Source: Miltoncostaea sp963823515
GTDB lineage: Bacteria > Actinomycetota > Thermoleophilia > Miltoncostaeales > Miltoncostaeaceae
Length of the DNA: 64,000 nucleotides
Direction: 5' to 3'
Assembly (NCBI GenBank): GCA_963823515.1
Contig: CAWGMB010000002.1
Location: forward strand, 542,139 to 606,138
The notes beneath the pieces were generated by a model. It was not told the DNA's origin, searched no databases, and saw nothing but the letters and a program-made list of their open reading frames with translations. Shown here one piece after another: positions 7,821 to 16,878 of the stretch (positions are counted from its first letter, which is position 1; each line of letters opens with the position of its first letter). Position numbers and translations under genes: made by a program.

Positions 7821-8344
7821 GTGCCCGACCGGCCGGTGACCGCGGGGTGATCCGGGAGGTCCTGCGCTACCCCGACCGGCGGCTCAAGCTGCCCGCGGTC
7901 CGCGTCGGCGCGCCGGGTCCCGCGGTCCGGCGGCTCGCCGCGGACATGCTCGAGACCGCGGCGTCCTACCCGCGCACGGTCGGCATCGCCGCGCCGCAGG
8001 TGGGCGAGCTCTGGCGCGTCGCCTACATCGACTGCACCGGCCACAGGAAGGTGCCCGACGCGCTGGGCCCGATGTGGCTGATCGATCCGGTGCTGATGGA
8101 GTCCTCCGGCGACGAGATCGGGCGCGAGGGCTGCCTCAGCCTCCCGGAGATCACCGCCAACGTGCGGCGGGCGACGCACGTGGTGGTCGAGGCGACAGAC
8201 CTCGGGGGGGCCCGACGGCGCGTCACGTCGTCAGGCTTCGAGGCTCGGGTGATCCTCCACGAGATCGACCACCTGGACGGGATCCTGATCCTCGACAGGG
8301 TGGCGTCGCTGGCGCTCGACGTCTTCGAGCGCAAACGGCGCTAG
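7817..8344 (+). CDS. def: peptide deformylase
   Basis: 175 residues with all three deformylase motifs: GIAAPQVG (Gln61), EGCLSLP (Cys106) and HEIDHLDG (His148, Glu149, His152). Cys106, His148 and His152 bind the metal and Glu149 is the catalytic base. It removes the formyl group from nascent N-terminal fMet. It starts at a GTG overlapping the ACT gene stop. No methionyl-tRNA formyltransferase gene is adjacent, so this may be an additional deformylase. Its stop overlaps that of the convergent gene at 8341. Confidence 0.9.
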   Translation: MSARPAGDRGVIREVLRYPDRRLKLPAVRVGAPGPAVRRLAADMLETAASYPRTVGIAAPQVGELWRVAYIDCTGHRKVPDALGPMWLIDPVLMESSGDEIGREGCLSLPEITANVRRATHVVVEATDLGGARRRVTSSGFEARVILHEIDHLDGILILDRVASLALDVFERKRR

Positions 8345-8763
8345 TCGTCCTCGTGGGCGGCGGCCCGCGCGAGGAGGGCCGTGATCTGCTCGCGGGCCGG
8401 CTCGCCGAAGGTCTCGCGGGCCAGCGCGAGGCGCGACTTCGCGCCGGCATCGTCACCGAGGGCCGCATCGGCGACCGCCCGTCGCAGGCCGGCGACCAGC
8501 ACCAGCAGCTGGCGGTCGGGCTCGAGGTCGGACATCGGCGGGTCGATCGGGTGCACCACGCGCAGCCACTCGGAGGCCGGCTCGCCCGGCCGCGCGCTCG
8601 ACCAGGCGGTCGTCATCACGGCCTGCTCGAGGGCCGCGCGGCGCTCCCGGCGGCCCGCCCGACCACCGGCGGAGGCCAGGGCCTCGATCTGGCGCCGTCC
8701 CACCGAGACGCGCACGACGCGGCAGAAGGCGTCGTCGGCAGGGGTGCGTGACTCGTCGCTCAT
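8341..8763 (-). CDS. hypothetical protein
   Basis: 140 residues, soluble, rich in Ala, Arg and Glu, with a predicted helical C-terminal half (RQLLVLVAGLRRAVADAALG...EQITALLARAAAHEDD). No signal peptide, membrane segment or known motif is seen. It starts at an ATG at 8763 and its stop overlaps that of def on the other strand. Codon use looks like that of the neighbours, which supports a real gene. No function is proposed. Confidence 0.55.
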   Translation of the reverse strand: MSDESRTPADDAFCRVVRVSVGRRQIEALASAGGRAGRRERRAALEQAVMTTAWSSARPGEPASEWLRVVHPIDPPMSDLEPDRQLLVLVAGLRRAVADAALGDDAGAKSRLALARETFGEPAREQITALLARAAAHEDD

Positions 8764-8824
8764 CCCCTCCTGATCGGCGTCAGGGTGGTTTTCCGCGAGG
8801 GGTGGCCGGGCCCGGGCCGCCGGT

Positions 8825-9235
8825 CTACTTGTAGACGGTTCCGCCCGTGTCGTCGCGCACCGCGTGCACGGGGTGGCCGGCGGCCTCCCACTGGTAGTAG
8901 GAGCAGGCCGGGCCGAAGGCGGGCTCGTACACGTCGGGCTTCGGATTGCGACCCACGTCGCGGGCCGCAGCCGCGTGGCGCAACAGGCTCGGATCGTCCA
9001 TCTCGGGCCACACGATGACCAGGTGGGCGGCCGTCAGGAACATCGCCACGAACGTGCATCCCTCCGCCGGGCAGGGCCACGCATCGGTGCGCACGCAGTA
9101 CCAGCCGCTGTAGTCCTGGCCCGAGTCGTCGGTCCAGAGCTCCTCGTCCTGATCGGTCTCCTGGTCGATGTCCGGCATCTGAGGGGCGACGAGGGGATCG
9201 TCGAGCCCGATGCCCGGCCGTGGGCTATCCGCCAT
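8825..9235 (-). CDS. hypothetical protein with conserved-looking Cys/Trp residues
   Basis: About 136 residues from ATG 9235, which has GGGAG 8 nt upstream; an in-frame ATG at 9277 would overlap moaE further. The N-terminus is very acidic (DIDQETDQDEELWTDDSG). It is followed by YCVRTDAWPCPAEGCTFVAM, where the C-x8-C-x4-C spacing could hold a metal, and a hydrophobic LTAAHLVIVW stretch. It overlaps the moaE stop by 11 bp and is the last gene of the moaD-moaE transcript. Function unknown. Confidence 0.55.
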   Translation of the reverse strand: MADSPRPGIGLDDPLVAPQMPDIDQETDQDEELWTDDSGQDYSGWYCVRTDAWPCPAEGCTFVAMFLTAAHLVIVWPEMDDPSLLRHAAAARDVGRNPKPDVYEPAFGPACSYYQWEAAGHPVHAVRDDTGGTVYK

Positions 9236-9692
9236 GGGGGTGGCTCCCGGTCGGTTCGCGGTGATGGGGTACATCATGACCGGACGCGCAGCCGTCGACC
9301 CAGGTCGCGGTGCCGTCGGCGTAGAGCGTCTGCTTCCAGATGGGCGCGCGGGCCTTCAGCTGGTCGATGACGTACCGGCAGGCGGCGAAGGCGGCCGGGC
9401 GGTGGCCGGACGACGCAGCCACCATCACGCTCGGCTCGCCCACAGCGACAGCGCCGACCCGGTGCTCCACCGCGACCGTCGCGGCGTACGCCGCCCCCGC
9501 CTCCTCGGCGATCGCCCGCAGCTCGACGAGGGCCAGTTCCTCGTAGGCCTCGTACCGCAGCGCGATCACCTCGCGGGCGTCCGCCTCGCGCCGGGTGGTG
9601 CCCACGAAGAGCGCGGTGCCGCCGTGGTCGGGATCGGCCACCGCGCCGATGAGGGCGCCCGGATCGAGCGGTGTGTCGCGGAGAGCGATCAC
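9225..9692 (-). CDS. moaE: molybdopterin synthase catalytic subunit MoaE
   Basis: 155 residues. It shows the MoaE core: GGTALFVGTTR, ALRYEAYEELA, VEHRVGAVAVGEPSVMVAAS, and the catalytic-lysine region ACRYVIDQLKARAPIWKQTL. MoaE accepts sulfur from the MoaD C-terminal thiocarboxylate to convert precursor Z to molybdopterin. The GTG at 9692 overlaps the moaD stop as GTGA, so translation is coupled; an upstream open frame to 9761 is rejected. A roughly 25-residue His-rich extension (GHDVPHHREPTGSHPHGG) goes beyond the usual family end. Confidence 0.92.
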   Translation of the reverse strand: MIALRDTPLDPGALIGAVADPDHGGTALFVGTTRREADAREVIALRYEAYEELALVELRAIAEEAGAAYAATVAVEHRVGAVAVGEPSVMVAASSGHRPAAFAACRYVIDQLKARAPIWKQTLYADGTATWVDGCASGHDVPHHREPTGSHPHGG

Positions 9693-9943
9693 CCTCCCGA
9701 CACCGGCAGCACGAGAGCGACCTCGTCGCCATCGCGCAGCGGCGCGCCGGGCACGGTCCACTCGTGGTTGAGCGCGTAGCGCAGGCCGCTGGGCGGATCG
9801 AGGGCGCGGACGGCGTCGGGCAGGTGGCTCCAGACGGCGCCCACGGGGGTCGCGGCCGGGAGCCGGAGCGCGACCCGACCCGCGCCCGCGGCGTCACGCA
9901 GCGACGCGAAGAGCCGGACCGTCACGGCGATGTCGTCACTCAT
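9689..9943 (-). CDS. moaD: molybdopterin synthase sulfur carrier subunit MoaD
   Basis: 84 residues, a ubiquitin-like beta-grasp protein ending in the required Gly-Gly (LVLPVSGG), which is adenylated and thiocarboxylated before donating sulfur to MoaE. VRLFASLRDAAGAGRVALRL is the typical first strand and helix. It lies directly upstream of moaE with a GTGA overlap. Other cofactor genes are not in the window. Confidence 0.9.
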   Translation of the reverse strand: MSDDIAVTVRLFASLRDAAGAGRVALRLPAATPVGAVWSHLPDAVRALDPPSGLRYALNHEWTVPGAPLRDGDEVALVLPVSGG

Positions 9944-10007
9944 GGCGAGGTCCTATCAGGAGCAGTCGGCGTCGGATGTGGCGGAATGCCGATCCTCGCC
10001 CAGCTCC

Positions 10008-10094
10008 GGGGCCAGGACTGGCCGCACGAGGGGCCAGGACTGGCCGCACGAGGGGGACTGGTCTCGGCCGCACGAGGGGGACTGGTCTCGGCCG
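10008..10094 (+). repeat. short tandem repeats upstream of the lysyl-oxidase-like gene
   Basis: A 22-bp unit containing CCAGGACTGGCCGCACGA occurs twice (10008-10029, 10030-10051). It is followed by a related 24-bp unit GACTGGTCTCGGCCGCACGA(GGGG) at 10056-10079 and a partial copy at 10080-10094. All copies share GACTGG and CGGCCG/TGGCCG cores. The array ends 7 bp before the predicted -10 of the next gene, where the -35 should lie, so it may carry repeated regulator sites. Confidence 0.7.
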
Positions 10095-10100
10095 AGTGGA

Positions 10101-10106
10101 TACGCT
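10101..10106 (+). promoter_or_regulatory. -10 element (leaderless layout)
   Basis: TACGCT ends 7 nt before ATG 10114. Confidence 0.4.
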
Positions 10107-10113
10107 TCCGGGC

Positions 10114-11779
10114 ATGTTACAAGGAGTCCGCCGCCCGATCCTCGCGCTGCTCGCCTGCTCCGCTGTCGCCGCCGCCGCCCTGCCCGTCTCCGCATCGTCC
10201 GCGCCGCTGGGCACGAAGGCACCCGACCTACGTGCCGACCCTGTGGAGGGGATCACGGGTCCGGCGGTCTACGCCGACACCGGGGGGCTGGGGTCGAACC
10301 GGCTGTTGGTCCGGTTCGATGGTTTCGTCACCAACGTCGGCGCCGGAACCATCGAGATCAGTGGCGACCCGCAGGTCCCCGGCGGCGTGAGGCAGCTGGC
10401 CTGGTCGTCGACCCAGGGGCCCGGCGTCGCACCGTCGGTGGACGTCAGCCGCCCCAACCTGCAGGTACTCTTCGAGGGCGCCGACGGGCACGACCACTTC
10501 CACCTGAAGCGAGCGATGGAGTACTCGCTCTGGAACCTCTCCAGGACTGCGCAGGTGGCGCCTGGCCAGAAGGTCGGCTTCTGCCTTCACGACATCGACG
10601 GCTCGATCCCACCGCCGGCACCAACGCCTGCACCCCAGGTCTATGTCGAGTCCGTCACGCATTTCTGTGAGTCCGGCAATCGGAACGCGAAGAACCTGCG
10701 GATGGGCGTCTCCCCCGGATGGCGGGACGTCTACGACAACTCGCTCGCGTTCCAGTGGATCGACGTCTCGAAGACCGTCCCCGGCTCCTATCTGGTGGCG
10801 AGCGCGGCCGATCCCGACGACTCCATCTGGGAGGGCGACCGCGGTGACGAGACCAACATCCGCGCCTTTGCCCCTCGAGAGGTCACCGTCCCCGGGTACG
10901 TGGCCCAGCCCGTCACGTTCAACGCAGACCGCCGCGGCCCAGGCGATCACGCTCGCGACGACCGCGGCCGGATCGCCAGGACCGCGGCAGTTCGAGATCG
11001 TCACCCCTCCCGCCCACGGCACCCTCAGCCAAACCACCGGGAGCGGCTTCACCACGCCCACGGTGACCTACACGCCGACGGCCGGGTACACAGGATCCGA
11101 CAGCTTCACCTACGTCGCCCGCGACGCGAGCTCGGCCTTCCCCACGAGCGGCTTCGAGCCGACCGGGACGGTCTCGATCCGCGCAGCGGAGGCGAGCGTG
11201 ACCATCTCCGGCGCACCGGCGAGCCTCATGGCCGGCACGAGCGTCCAGCTGTCCGGGGTCTCGAACCAGGCGGGCGGCGTCACCTGGAGCACAACGGCCG
11301 GAACGATCTTGCCCAGCGGTCTGCTGGTCGCGCCGGCCGAGCCGCCGGCCGGCGGCACCCTGACGGTGCGGGCGACGAGCGTCGCGGTACCCTCGATCAG
11401 CGCGCAGGCCGTCATCGCGATCACCCCTGTGCCGGTCGCCCAGGCCGCGCCGCTGCCCACTCCGCTACCCACTCCGCCCGTCACGACGATGACGAGGAGG
11501 AGCAAGAAGCTTCTGTCGGGTTTGAGAGCCGGCCACGCGGGCAGGCGCGTCATCGTCGGCACCATCACGACCGGCCCGAAGGCGGGGCGGATCGACGTGA
11601 TCGTGAGCTACAAGCGCCGGGTCCTCGGCCGCTGCCGCGCGAGGGTGGGCGCGCGCAAGACGGTCTCCTGCAAGATCGTCATGAAGAGGAACTACCGGCT
11701 CTCCAAGGTCCGCGTGACGGTGAAGCTGTCGATGGGGCGCAAGTCCGTCGCCGTCCGTCGAGCGTTTGTCAAGGCGTGA
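10114..11779 (+). pseudogene. secreted lysyl-oxidase-like protein, frameshifted
   Basis: A signal peptide (residues 1-30) precedes a lysyl oxidase-like domain. Its copper-binding triad is GHDHFHLK (His126, 128, 130). The region matching the human LOX quinone-cofactor site is QKVGFCLHD, with Lys153 aligned to human Lys320, and SPGWRDVY, with Tyr207 aligned to human Tyr355. Near 10917-10930 the frame shifts: the first frame reads QPVTFN, then the other frame continues as TQTAAAQAITL through cadherin-like and Ig-like domains to a basic C-terminus (GRC-x11-C) ending at 11779. The total length is 3n+1, fitting one extra base. The intact paralogue at 11968 covers the same domains in one frame. It could be a real pseudogene, a sequencing error or, less likely, a programmed shift. 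Confidence 0.8.
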
Positions 11780-11954
11780 GGGCCGGTACCCCGCTCCGTC
11801 AGCCGCCGCACGATCCAGTGGCCGGCCCCGCAGCCGACGGCGGCGGACCGACTGACCGGAGCCGCCGAAACCTGCCACGGCCGCCCGGCGAAACCTGGAC
11901 TGCGGGGGGGTAGACCTGTTCGCGCGAGGGGTGGTCGCCCGCGGCTGGCCTGCG

Positions 11955-11960
11955 TAGCCT
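11955..11960 (+). promoter_or_regulatory. -10 element (leaderless layout)
   Basis: TAGCCT ends 7 nt before ATG 11968; no ribosome binding site is present. Confidence 0.45.
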
Positions 11961-11967
11961 TTGGTGC

Positions 11968-13611
11968 ATGAAGACACCTCGCCGCAGTCTCGTACTGTCC
12001 CTCGTCGCGACAGCAGCCTCAGCAGCCGTCGCCCTGCCGTTCCTCGCGTCGTCGGCGCCGCCGGCGCTTCCGGACCTCGTGTCCGAGGCGCCGCAGCTCT
12101 CGACCGATCCGGCGTACAAGGCCTATCCGGTGCCCGCGCCCTACTGGGACGGTCGGCTGCTGCTGCGGTTCGACGGGTATGTCACGAACAGCGCGAGCGC
12201 CACGAGCGCGTTGGAGATCCGCGCCAAGAACCCCAACGCCCAGCTGGTGATGACCTCCGCCGAGCAGTGGGTCGGCACGTCGTCACCGGGCGTCGGAGGA
12301 TCGAAGGCCGATTCGGCCGGCCTGCCGACGCCGCTCGTCCGCTTCGAGAACGCGGACGATCACAACCACTATCACCTCAAGAACGCGGCCGAGTACACGC
12401 TGTGGAACAAGGAGAAGACGGTCCAGGTGGCCATTGCGCAGAAGACGGAGGCCGGCTTCTGCCTCGAGGACACGCTGTACGCGGGAGGGTCCGGTGGCCA
12501 GCAGTACAGCGCGAGCTCGAACGATTTCTGCTGGCAGGACGGCGCGCTGAATCCGGGGACTCTCGTGATGGGCATCTCCCCCGGGTACAAGGACCTCTAC
12601 GGCGCGTACCTGACCTACCAGTGGGTCAACGTCTCCAACGTCCAGCCCGGTGAGTACAACCTCGCCTCCCGCGTGGACCCCGGCAACGTCATCCGCGAGA
12701 GCGACGAGACCAACAACGGCTACAAGTACCTGCCATACACGCTCGCGGGCTTCCTGGCGAAGCCGGTGGTCGTGCCCCAGTCGACCGGGACGCAGACGAT
12801 CCCGCTCGACGCCCAGCAGTACGGCGCGCCTCCCGGGTCGCGGCGATTCCGCATCGTGACCCCGCCCCAGCACGGCACGCTCAACAAGAGCCCCGGGGGC
12901 ACCTTCACCGACGCGCTCACCTACACCCCGAACCCCGGCTACAAGGGCTCGGACACCTTCACCTACGCCGCGGTGACGAACGGCTGGGCCTACCCGACGA
13001 CGCCCGCGCCCGCGGCCGTGACCATCTCCGGCACGACCCCCTCGGTCGCCGTCTCCGGAGCCCCCGCGAGCCTCCTCGTCGGCACGGGCGTCCAGCTGTC
13101 GGCCAACGTGGTCGGCGGCGCGCCCACCGTCACGTGGAGCGCGAGCGCCGGCGCGATCTCGCCGACCGGCCTCTACGTCGCGCCGAGCACGGTGCCGGCG
13201 GGCGGCCAGGTCACCGTCACGGCGACGAGCACCGAGAACGCGAGCTGGTCGGGTTCGGCGACCATCGTCATCCAGCCCGCACCCGCCGCCAAGCCCGCCC
13301 CGGGCGCCCGTACCGCCGCCGCCGCACGCCCGAAGCCCCTGCTGTCGGCCCTCAGGATCCGGCACAGCAAGAACAAGCGGATCATCGTGTCGAGGGTCGC
13401 GACCGGCAAGAAGCGCGGCAAGATCCGCTTCACCGCCACCGTCGGCCGGAAGGTCGTCGGCCGCTGCACCGTGAAGGCCCGCGCCAACCGCGCGGTGGCC
13501 TGCAAGATCAAGCTGAATAGGCGGTACAACCTCAAGAAGGTCCGCGTCACGGCGAAGCTGACCTTCGCCAAGAAGTCGGTCGTTCGCCGGGCGTTCGTGG
13601 TCAAGCGGTAG
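11968..13611 (+). CDS. secreted lysyl-oxidase-like multidomain protein
   Basis: 547 residues. Signal peptide (1-30); lysyl oxidase-like domain (about 40-260) with copper triad DDHNHYHLK (His132, 134, 136), GFCLEDTLY, SPGYKDLYGAYLTYQWVNV (Tyr211 aligned with the human LOX cofactor Tyr355) and RESDETNN; cadherin-like domain (about 270-350); Ig-like domain (about 355-425); and a strongly basic C-terminal module with Cys-x11-Cys (GRCTVKARANRAVAC). At the position of the cofactor lysine this protein has Glu161, with Lys159 two residues away, so amine-oxidase activity is uncertain. It may bind copper or crosslink wall proteins. The upstream paralogue keeps the lysine but is frameshifted. Confidence 0.8.
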   Translation: MKTPRRSLVLSLVATAASAAVALPFLASSAPPALPDLVSEAPQLSTDPAYKAYPVPAPYWDGRLLLRFDGYVTNSASATSALEIRAKNPNAQLVMTSAEQWVGTSSPGVGGSKADSAGLPTPLVRFENADDHNHYHLKNAAEYTLWNKEKTVQVAIAQKTEAGFCLEDTLYAGGSGGQQYSASSNDFCWQDGALNPGTLVMGISPGYKDLYGAYLTYQWVNVSNVQPGEYNLASRVDPGNVIRESDETNNGYKYLPYTLAGFLAKPVVVPQSTGTQTIPLDAQQYGAPPGSRRFRIVTPPQHGTLNKSPGGTFTDALTYTPNPGYKGSDTFTYAAVTNGWAYPTTPAPAAVTISGTTPSVAVSGAPASLLVGTGVQLSANVVGGAPTVTWSASAGAISPTGLYVAPSTVPAGGQVTVTATSTENASWSGSATIVIQPAPAAKPAPGARTAAAARPKPLLSALRIRHSKNKRIIVSRVATGKKRGKIRFTATVGRKVVGRCTVKARANRAVACKIKLNRRYNLKKVRVTAKLTFAKKSVVRRAFVVKR

Positions 13612-13643
13612 CCCCCGGCGCACAACCCGGCGGCGGCGTGTGT

Positions 13644-13649
13644 TAGCGT
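13644..13649 (+). promoter_or_regulatory. possible -10 of the propionate operon
   Basis: TAGCGT, about 57 bp before the mutase start, is the best TANNNT match in the 94-bp spacer. No -35 and no cobalamin riboswitch fit in this short space. Confidence 0.25.
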
Positions 13650-13705
13650 CGCCGGGCTGTGCGCCGCGGGATCAGCGGCGTGAACGCGATCCCGGCGGGA
13701 GGCAC

Positions 13706-15316
13706 GTGGGCGAGGACACGGGCGGGGCAGACCAGGACGTCCGGATCACGGAATCCGGAATCCCGGTGGATCGCGTCTACGGCGAGCGTTCGATCGTGGA
13801 CCTCGACCTGGGCGAGCGTCTGGGTGAGCCAGGGGCGTTCCCGTACACCCGCGGCGTGCATCCCACGATGTACCGCTCCAAGCCGTGGACGATGCGCCAG
13901 TACGCCGGCTTCGCCACGGCGGAGGAGACCAACGAGCGCTTCCGCTATCTCCTGGGCGCGGGGGCGCCCGGCCTGTCCACCGCCTTCGATCTGCCCACGC
14001 AGCTCGGGATGGACTCGGACGACGCGCTGGCCGCCGGTGAGGTCGGACGGGTCGGCGTCGCGATCGACTCGGTGGAGGACATGGGCCGCCTGTTCGACGG
14101 CATCCCGCTTGGCGAGGTCTCGACCAGCATGACCATCAACGCCCCCGCGGCGGTGCTGCTGCTGCTGTACCAGCTGGTTGCCGAGGAGGGCGGGGCCGAC
14201 CCCAGGGAGCTGCGCGGCACGATCCAGAACGACGTGCTCAAGGAGTACGTGGCGCGCGGCAACTACATCTACCCGCCCGGACCCTCGATGCGGCTCACCA
14301 CCGACACCTTCGCCTACTGCGACGCCGAGCTGCCGAAGTGGAACACGATCTCCATCAGCGGGTACCACATCCGCGAGGCCGGCTCGAGCGCCGTGCAGGA
14401 GGTGGCCTTCACGCTGGCCAACGGCATCGCCTACGTCGAGGCGGCGCTGGCCGCGGGTCTCGACGTGAATCGCTTCGGCCCCCGCCTTTCGTTCTTCTTC
14501 AACGCGCACAACGACCTGATGGAGGAGGTCGCCAAGTTCCGGGCGGCCCGCTCCCTGTGGGCGCACATCATGCGCGACCGGTTCGGCGCCACCGAGCCCC
14601 GCGCGATGGCGCTGCGATTCCACGCTCAGACCGGCGGCAGCACCCTCACCGCCCAGCAGCCCCGCAACAACGTGGTCCGGGTCGCCCTGCAGGTACTCTC
14701 GGCCGCCCTCGGCGGGGCCCAGTCGATCCACTCGAACGGCTTCGACGAGGCCCTCGCGCTGCCCACCGAGGAGTCGGCGAAGCTCGCCCTGCGCACGCAA
14801 CAGATCATCGCCTCCGAATCGGGCGTCCGCGACACGGTGGACCCCCTCGGCGGCAGCTACTACCTCGAGAGCCTCACCGCCGGGATGGAGGAGCGGGCGC
14901 GTGCGCTGATCGCGCAGATCGACGCGAAGGGCGGTGCCGTGGAGTGCATCGAGTTCATGCGCGAGGCTATCGGCGACGCAGCTTTCCGCCACCACGAGGA
15001 GGTCACCTCGGGCGAGCGGATCGTGGTCGGCGTCAACAGCTTCCGTGAGGACGACGAGCAGCCGGTGTCGATCCATCGCATCGACCCGGCCATCGAGACC
15101 GACCAGGTGGAGCGGCTCCGCCGCCTGCGTGCGGCGCGCAACGCCAGCGAGGTCAACGCGCGCCTGTCGGACGTGCGCATCGCCGCGCGCGGGACGGCCA
15201 ACCTGCTGCCCCCGATGCGCGAGGCGCTGCGCGCCCGGGCGACGGTGGGAGAGGTGTGCGGGGTGCTGCGCGAGGAGTACGGCGAGTACGACAAGGTCCA
15301 GGCGGCCCGCGGATGA
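13706..15316 (+). CDS. methylmalonyl-CoA mutase, catalytic (large) subunit
   Basis: 536 residues covering the TIM-barrel catalytic domain of acyl-CoA mutases: PYTRGVHPTMYRSKPWTMRQ, STAFDLPTQLGMDSD, GTIQNDVLKEYVARGNYIYP, SISGYHIREAGSSAVQE and the C-terminal RATVGEVCGVL. It lacks the C-terminal B12-binding domain, so it needs a separate small subunit, not found in this window. It interconverts methylmalonyl-CoA and succinyl-CoA with adenosylcobalamin. GTG 13706 is preceded by GGGAGG; an upstream TTG frame at 13640 is rejected. First gene of a four-gene operon with overlapping ends. Isobutyryl-CoA mutase is related, but the carboxylase context favours methylmalonyl-CoA. Confidence 0.88.
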   Translation: MGEDTGGADQDVRITESGIPVDRVYGERSIVDLDLGERLGEPGAFPYTRGVHPTMYRSKPWTMRQYAGFATAEETNERFRYLLGAGAPGLSTAFDLPTQLGMDSDDALAAGEVGRVGVAIDSVEDMGRLFDGIPLGEVSTSMTINAPAAVLLLLYQLVAEEGGADPRELRGTIQNDVLKEYVARGNYIYPPGPSMRLTTDTFAYCDAELPKWNTISISGYHIREAGSSAVQEVAFTLANGIAYVEAALAAGLDVNRFGPRLSFFFNAHNDLMEEVAKFRAARSLWAHIMRDRFGATEPRAMALRFHAQTGGSTLTAQQPRNNVVRVALQVLSAALGGAQSIHSNGFDEALALPTEESAKLALRTQQIIASESGVRDTVDPLGGSYYLESLTAGMEERARALIAQIDAKGGAVECIEFMREAIGDAAFRHHEEVTSGERIVVGVNSFREDDEQPVSIHRIDPAIETDQVERLRRLRAARNASEVNARLSDVRIAARGTANLLPPMREALRARATVGEVCGVLREEYGEYDKVQAARG

Positions 15317-16878
15317 GCAGCACCGAAGAGCGCCGCGAGCACCTCGCGCGGCTCCGCGAGGACGCCCGGCACGCCGGCACCGAGGCGGCCGTCGCGCGCC
15401 AGCACGACCGGGGCAAGCTGACCGCCCGCGAGCGCATCGACCTGCTGCTCGACCCGGGCAGCTTCGTCGAGATGGACATGTTCACGCGCCACCGCGCCCA
15501 CGGCTTCGGCCTGGAGGACACGCGGCCCTGGGGCGACGGCGTGGTGACCGGGCACGGCACCATCGACGGGCGCACGGTCTTCCTCTTCAGCCAGGACTTC
15601 ACGGTCTTCGGGGGGAGCCTCGGGGAGGTCTTCGCCGAGAAGATCGTCAAGGTGATGGACCTGGCCGTGAAGATGGGCTGCCCGTTCATCGGCATCAACG
15701 ACTCGGGCGGGGCCCGCATCCAGGAGGGGGTCGTGAGCCTGGGCGGCTACGCCGACATCTTCTTCCGCAACGTCCGGGCGAGCGGGGTCATCCCTCAGAT
15801 CTCACTGGTGATGGGCCCCTGCGCCGGCGGCGCCGTCTACAGCCCCGCGATCACCGACTTCATCTTCATGGTGCGCGAGACGAGCCACATGTTCATCACG
15901 GGCCCCGAGGTCATCAAGACGGTGACCGGCGAGGACGTGACGATGGAGGAGCTCGGCGGCGCCCAGAGCCACGCGACGAGATCGGGCGTGTGCAGCTTCG
16001 CCGCCGACTCCGAGGAGGACTGCCTGGAGATGGTGCGCGAGCTCATGTCGTACCTGCCCCAGAACAACCTGGACTCACCGCCCTTCCTGCCCACGGCCGA
16101 CCCCCCCGGCCGCGCGGCCCCGGAGCTGTCGACGATCATCCCGGACGTCCCCACCAAGCCCTACGACATGACCGAGGTCATCGAGCTCGTCGTGGACGAC
16201 GGCGACTTCCTCGAGGTGGCACCCCTCTACGCGCCGAACATCGTGATCGGCTACGCGCGGCTCGCCGGCAACGTCGTGGGCCTGGTGGGCAACCAACCCA
16301 AGGCCCTGGCGGGCGTGCTCGACATCGACGCGTCGATCAAGGCGGCGCGATTCGTGCGCTTCTGCGACGCGTTCAACATCCCGATCGTGACGCTCGTGGA
16401 CGTGCCCGGGTTCCTGCCCGGCACGACCCAGGAGTACAACGGGATCATCCTCCACGGCGCCAAGCTGCTGTACGCGTACGCCGAGGCCACCGTCCCCAAG
16501 CTGACGGTGATCACGCGCAAAGCCTACGGCGGCGCCTACGACGTCATGGCCAGCAAGCACGTCGGCGCCGACTTCAACGCCGCCTGGCCCACCGCCGAGA
16601 TCGCCGTGATGGGCGCCGAGGGGGCCGTGAACATCGTCTTCCGCCGCGAGCTGGTGGAGGCCGAGAAGGCCGGCGACGACGTGGCCGCCCGCCGCGCCCA
16701 GCTGATCGCCGACTACACCGACCGCTTCGCCAACCCGTACATCGCGGCCGAGCGCGGCTACGTCGACGATGTGATCGAGCCCGAGGAGACCCGGGCCTGG
16801 CTGATCCGCTCGCTCGAGGTGTCGCTGACCAAGCGCGAGCTGCGACCCAAGCGCAAGCACGGGAACATCCCGCTGTGA
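15313..16878 (+). CDS. pccB: propionyl-CoA carboxylase beta subunit (carboxyltransferase)
   Basis: 521 residues with the crotonase-like carboxyltransferase halves. The first contains GINDSGGARIQEGVVSLGGY and GPCAGGAVYSPAITDF; the second contains LVDVPGFLPGTTQEYNGIIL and RKAYGGAYDVM, which form the biotin and acyl-CoA oxyanion holes. It transfers CO2 from carboxybiotin to propionyl-CoA (perhaps acetyl-CoA too) to give methylmalonyl-CoA, the mutase substrate. ATG 15313 overlaps the mutase stop as ATGA. The next gene overlaps as GTGA, pointing to stoichiometric coupled translation. Confidence 0.92.
   Translation: MSSTEERREHLARLREDARHAGTEAAVARQHDRGKLTARERIDLLLDPGSFVEMDMFTRHRAHGFGLEDTRPWGDGVVTGHGTIDGRTVFLFSQDFTVFGGSLGEVFAEKIVKVMDLAVKMGCPFIGINDSGGARIQEGVVSLGGYADIFFRNVRASGVIPQISLVMGPCAGGAVYSPAITDFIFMVRETSHMFITGPEVIKTVTGEDVTMEELGGAQSHATRSGVCSFAADSEEDCLEMVRELMSYLPQNNLDSPPFLPTADPPGRAAPELSTIIPDVPTKPYDMTEVIELVVDDGDFLEVAPLYAPNIVIGYARLAGNVVGLVGNQPKALAGVLDIDASIKAARFVRFCDAFNIPIVTLVDVPGFLPGTTQEYNGIILHGAKLLYAYAEATVPKLTVITRKAYGGAYDVMASKHVGADFNAAWPTAEIAVMGAEGAVNIVFRRELVEAEKAGDDVAARRAQLIADYTDRFANPYIAAERGYVDDVIEPEETRAWLIRSLEVSLTKRELRPKRKHGNIPL

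Noticed and set aside
10008..10094. Short repeats considered as a CRISPR array
   Set aside because: Units are directly adjacent with no spacers and there are no cas genes.
10900..10940. Programmed ribosomal frameshift in the lysyl-oxidase-like gene
   Set aside because: No slippery heptamer or downstream structure was found, and the paralogue is made in a single frame.
13612..13705. Cobalamin riboswitch before the B12-dependent mutase
   Set aside because: Only 94 bp are available and no B12-box or matching stems were seen.
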